From: Oreocharis arfaki
Lineage: Eukaryota > Chordata > Aves > Passeriformes > Paramythiidae
Direction: 5' to 3'
DNA: 64,000 nucleotides
NCBI GenBank assembly: GCA_013398015.1
Contig: VZRR01013707.1
Location: 186,390-250,389, forward strand
Below are positions 60,205 through 64,000 of this stretch, piece by piece. Below the pieces are notes generated by a model. That model had not been told where the DNA came from. It searched no databases and saw only the letters and a program-made list of their open reading frames with translations. Made by a program: the position numbers and the translations under genes. Position 1 is the first letter of the stretch. Every line of letters starts with the position of its first letter.

Positions 60205-63200
60205 AAAAGCTTTCTTTTCCTACTCCATTTAGGTGCCTCTTACAAGAGCTACTGCAAAACTTTGCTAGATTCAGATAATGAGGGTTTTTTGACCACAGTT
60301 TTCTTTTCGAGGAATTTCATCTCACATGCAAGCACTTGCATAAACGAAGTTACTCAGTTTATTTAGTTGTAAAGTGGTCAAAACAAAACATTCTTTTAGA
60401 CAGAGGAAGGAACTGGAGCATCCTCCCCAGCAAAGCCAGGCTAGTGCTTACCATGGACAGCACATGTGGGCAAGAGTCCAGAAAACAGGGTTGAAGAGGC
60501 AGAGGAACAGCCTTTAATGCTTAGAGCCTGGATAACAGCTCAAACCACCATCCAAGGGAGCACATGTTTCACAATCACTAGGTCTCCATTTTCAAATTTG
60601 TACACAGGGCAGAATTAGAAAAAAAAAAAAAAGAAAGAAAACCCACTAAATTGCTATGCTCTGGGTGAGTAAAATGCGTATGAACTGAAAGTGAGAATGT
60701 AAATGGATGTAACAGCAATAATTCTGGAACTAATGGACAAACAAGCATTGCCACATGCAGAATAACAGAGAAATTGATCTGGATTTAAGAACTCAATTGA
60801 TGGACTAATAAAAATATTAGAATGCTGAAAAGGTGCTGTCCGCCATAAAGCACCTGTTTAACATTACTGCTAATTGTGGGTGAACGAAATGGCCCCAGCA
60901 GAAATTGGTTGAAGATGATTAAATTTAATTGCAATGCTATATACGAAGTGCTACCCACTCACTGAATTAGAATCAAAATATGCTCGGAAGTGGTACATTC
61001 CACAAAACCAGGTTTAATACAAGGCATGAGCAGCAAGGCTACATGAGGCAAAAAACACATTCCCATTTTCTGAAAGTTCTTTCTGTCTCTCACATGTTGC
61101 AGAATTGCACAAAAAGCACTGTAATAGGAACCATGAAATCAGGAAATAAGGTCACCGTAAGGTTGTGTGGGCTGCAGGAATGGTTATATTCTCCAGCACA
61201 GTGGAGGAAGGAGGGTTGGTAGGAAACACACTCAGACCACTCTGAGACACAAAGTGCCAGGAATCAATGAGATCAGAAACAGTTAAGCAGGAGTGCCTGC
61301 CCTTGGTTTGTGGAAGGCAGATACCTCTGTAAGCCAGCTCCAAGCTTTCAGAAGACTGCACAGAATCCCCCCTGGCAGGCAGCCACTTCTCCTTGAGGCA
61401 GCTGCCAGAGACTTTTGGCACAGAAAAGTGAAAGTACCATTTTCCATCTTCTTTACGATTTCTACCTTTTTTCTTTTCACAAAATTTTGTTAGTGCAATT
61501 GGGTTTCTTACCCCCCTTTCCTTTTGTAGAAGGACTGTTTATTAGAGTTGCTGGTTTATTATTGGTCCCTCTAGACTGTATTTCCTAAATAAAATTTTAC
61601 TGTCCATGCATTTTCCTTGTAATGCCCCAGCATACTCTTCCTCTCTGCTTTCACTGCTGTTGAGAGTGCAGTCACAGTGCTGAAGGACGACTTGCTTATA
61701 ATCAGAAACCCACAAGTTATTTGGCCTTCCAGTAATCGCCCAGATTACTGGAGATGGATCCTCCTTTAACCTTCTGTCACCTAAACCATATTTCACATGG
61801 TGCACATCCACGACGTCTAGCCTTTAAATTGCTTTCCGACAACTGTGCTTGGCACATGTCTCTCCTCACTGGTGGCAAACACAACACTGTCACTTTGTGG
61901 CAGACTTGGTTATGCTAGTGTTTTTAGCATCGATCCCAGGCAGACAGAGACAGCTGCCAGTGCCATGGCCCTCCTGTTCTCTATTTACAGTCATTCAGTC
62001 CCCAGGCTCGCTTAAGTTTTCAAAGTTTCCAAGTGCCCAGTGTTTTTATCTGCTCCAGAGAGTGCTAAGGTGCTACTCAGTCCTGGTTATATTTGCTTTA
62101 GTGCTAAAACAGCTGGCTTATGGCTCACTATCAACTACACCGTCAATATTTTCAAGTATCTGCAATGTACTTGATTAGAACTACTGGAGCCTCTGGACAT
62201 GGGGTGAGAGCTGTGCTTTTCTAAAGGTAATTCTGTGTAGCAGAAATGAAGCCTTTCCCACCCCCAACAACCCAAAGAACTCAGGCAAGCACCAAGTGCA
62301 ACGGAGCAGCTGCTTGACAGCTTTATTTGAAAACAGCTTAGAGAAGTACATGAAAAATACTGTATTCAGCTGAAGCTGCAGGGAACAACGGAAGAAAAAT
62401 AATTAGCCAAGTCAGAAATTGGCTAAGGCACTGGGTCTTCTGAGCTTTCTATTTCCTTCAAAATACAAAGGGATCTTTAAATACTGAGGAGTAGTAAACG
62501 AGACTTTGTTTATATCTTATCTTATAAAGCCACAGGCAGAACAGTACACCCTAATAACATCCTTGGCTTAGAAATGATTCAGAAGCAAGGGGGCCATCTG
62601 CTGAATTCCCAATACCATTTTCTGCTGTATCCTGGAAGTTTCTTTAAAAGTTTCACAGGCAAGTCCTTTTCAGTGTCGGCTTTGCCAGGCTTGTGAAGCG
62701 TGGCAGTAAACCTCTGAGCAGGTTGGGCAGCAGGTGGATATGACAGCATTATCTATCATGACTTCAAAAAGTAAAACCAGTACACTGATCAACATAATCT
62801 ATTCAGGACTCAAAAATCCTGTAGACAATATCATCACTCTGAAGTGTAAGTAAATCTCTGTATCATAATGCATTTCCTTAAATAGCAATTTTCAGAGACA
62901 GAAAATTTGCTCATAATATGTTCCTGAATATAACTTTTCAGATAAAATAAAAAGCTTAAAGCACAGAATCAGGTCTCTAAAATAAGCAGCTTCCTTCTTT
63001 GGCTTACTGTCCATTATCCTTAGTAATGTTGGCATCATGTTCAAACTCAGCATTTCCTTCCCTATGTAACTCCACCACACTCCATTGATAAAGGATTCAC
63101 TGGTGACTGCTTCTAGTTCCCCCCTTCCTGAATTCATTACCACTGACTTCACAATATTCATAGCTAGTCCCTTCTCCAATATGTAAAAGTGGGTAAAGGA

Positions 63201-64000
63201 AAGGTAAAATTTCTAAAGGATTTTATGACATCAAGACAAATTCATTACATACCCGAAGTATGTTATCCTTGTAGTCCTACATTTCTTGTTCGCATTAGAA
63301 CTGCTACAGCTAAAGGTCTCTGCATACTGGGAAGAAGGACCAGAATTGCTTCAGGCACAATGATAGTGAAGTATGCTAAATAAATACTACACAAACACCA
63401 GCCTGAAAAAATCCTTGTTCATAAAACCATGGAATTTGATAAAGGTATTTAAAATATTCACCGCTGTTCTCATTTCTTAAAGCATAGCCTTAAGTCTAGT
63501 GACATTTCATGGTCTGTTAATACAGAACACTTTAAATACAGAAAGGTACATGTTATCCATTAAAGGCTACGCAGACTCATGCATAAGATCACTCATAGTG
63601 TACAAATATAAGATTGTTTAATGTTACGAAAGATAAAATCAAATTTTCAAGGCTGCTTCCAATTCAACATTTTAAAAATGACTGTGAAACGTAACTTGTA
63701 TCTTTCAGAGTTGTAATCAAGAGGAATTAAATAAAAGTACAGCACAGGGAATACAAATAAATGCCACTTGCTTAAGACTTCCTTCTTAAGTATAAGAAGT
63801 GGTCCCAAGTTTCACTCAATAGTTGGAAGGGTTTGTTTGCATTATGTGGGGCATTTTTCATGTTTAAAACAATTCTACTACCTCAGTCATTATTAAATTT
63901 CAATATGCCTGACTCCCACATCCATAATGCAAAATGTGTCCAGGTGGTGTTGTTTGCTGTTCACTGTTCCAAATTTTATGCACACTGATAAGCAAGAAGG
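60205..64000. other. unique DNA, no gene recognised
   Basis: Open frames (for example 60980-61222 plus, 61152-61421 minus, 61849-62178 plus, 62892-63179 minus) are short and domain-free. An A-rich tract lies at about 60618-60640. A minus-strand AATAAA at 62321-62326 is followed by GT-rich sequence and could act as a polyadenylation site, but no transcript body is recognised. No repeats are recognised up to the window end. Confidence 0.5.

Noticed and set aside
62280..62345. Minus-strand AATAAA with GT-rich downstream sequence, considered as another LTR R/U5
   Set aside because: No TG...CA boundaries, TATA box or target duplication was found. At most it is a stand-alone polyadenylation site.
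1..64000. CRISPR array, operon, phage or bacterial mobile system
   Set aside because: There are no regularly spaced short repeats and no prokaryotic gene density. CR1 and ERV content identify vertebrate DNA; many apparent open frames begin at non-ATG codons.
1..64000. tRNA, rRNA or snRNA genes
   Set aside because: No A-box/B-box pairs, cloverleaf-like arrangement or rRNA core motifs were seen by eye. A covariance-model scan was not possible here.

Overview
The window looks like nuclear DNA from a bird, probably not a galliform. It is AT-rich with few CpGs. The recognisable repeats are CR1 LINE fragments with their usual octamer-like 3' tails, solo or partial endogenous-retrovirus LTRs, and one old amniote MIR/L3-type fragment. 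There are no Alu, B1 or L1 elements. I find no protein-coding gene, tRNA, rRNA or CRISPR array. The open reading frames are short and scattered on both strands. Many lack an ATG, and the best matches to known proteins are CR1 reverse-transcriptase remnants. I read the window as a gene desert or the interior of a very long intron.

Layout. 1-755 is the 3' part of an LTR, split by a false 206-bp duplication around a single N. 756-9670 is mostly unique sequence with a CR1 ORF2 relic at 4128-4520 (minus) and an AT palindrome at 8991-9016. 9689-11190 holds two same-strand CR1 pieces in permuted order. 11191-18850 is unique sequence with a poly-G tract, a G-quadruplex-type tract and one exon-like open frame at 17275-17613. 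18855-19552 is a CR1 3' end (plus). 19553-24527 is unique sequence with low-complexity tracts and an 80-bp CR1 tip. 24528-25325 is a CR1 3' end (minus). 25326-38420 is unique sequence with an N inside a poly-A run at 26128, a CR1 RT scrap at 28560-28830 and simple repeats.

38421-39494 is a roughly 1.07-kb solo LTR (minus). 41242-41575 is a CR1 3' end whose tail has grown into a pentanucleotide microsatellite. 46160-47100 has a CR1 tip followed by an LTR that carries 70-bp tandem repeats interrupted by a 54-N gap. 47530-47770 is the ancient MIR/L3-type fragment. 53441-53805 is a complete 365-bp ERVK-type solo LTR flanked by the perfect 6-bp target duplication CTTGAA, the best-supported element here. 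The remainder to 64000 is unique sequence with CpG-enriched patches and several perfect hairpins.

No set of genes works together as a system here. The most useful observations concern assembly (the duplicated contig end and the tandem-repeat gap), transposon history (permuted CR1, the solo LTR with its target duplication, the tail-born microsatellite) and a few unexplained exon-like, CpG-rich or palindromic patches. Repeat identities rest on remembered family consensus features and could not be checked by a database search here.
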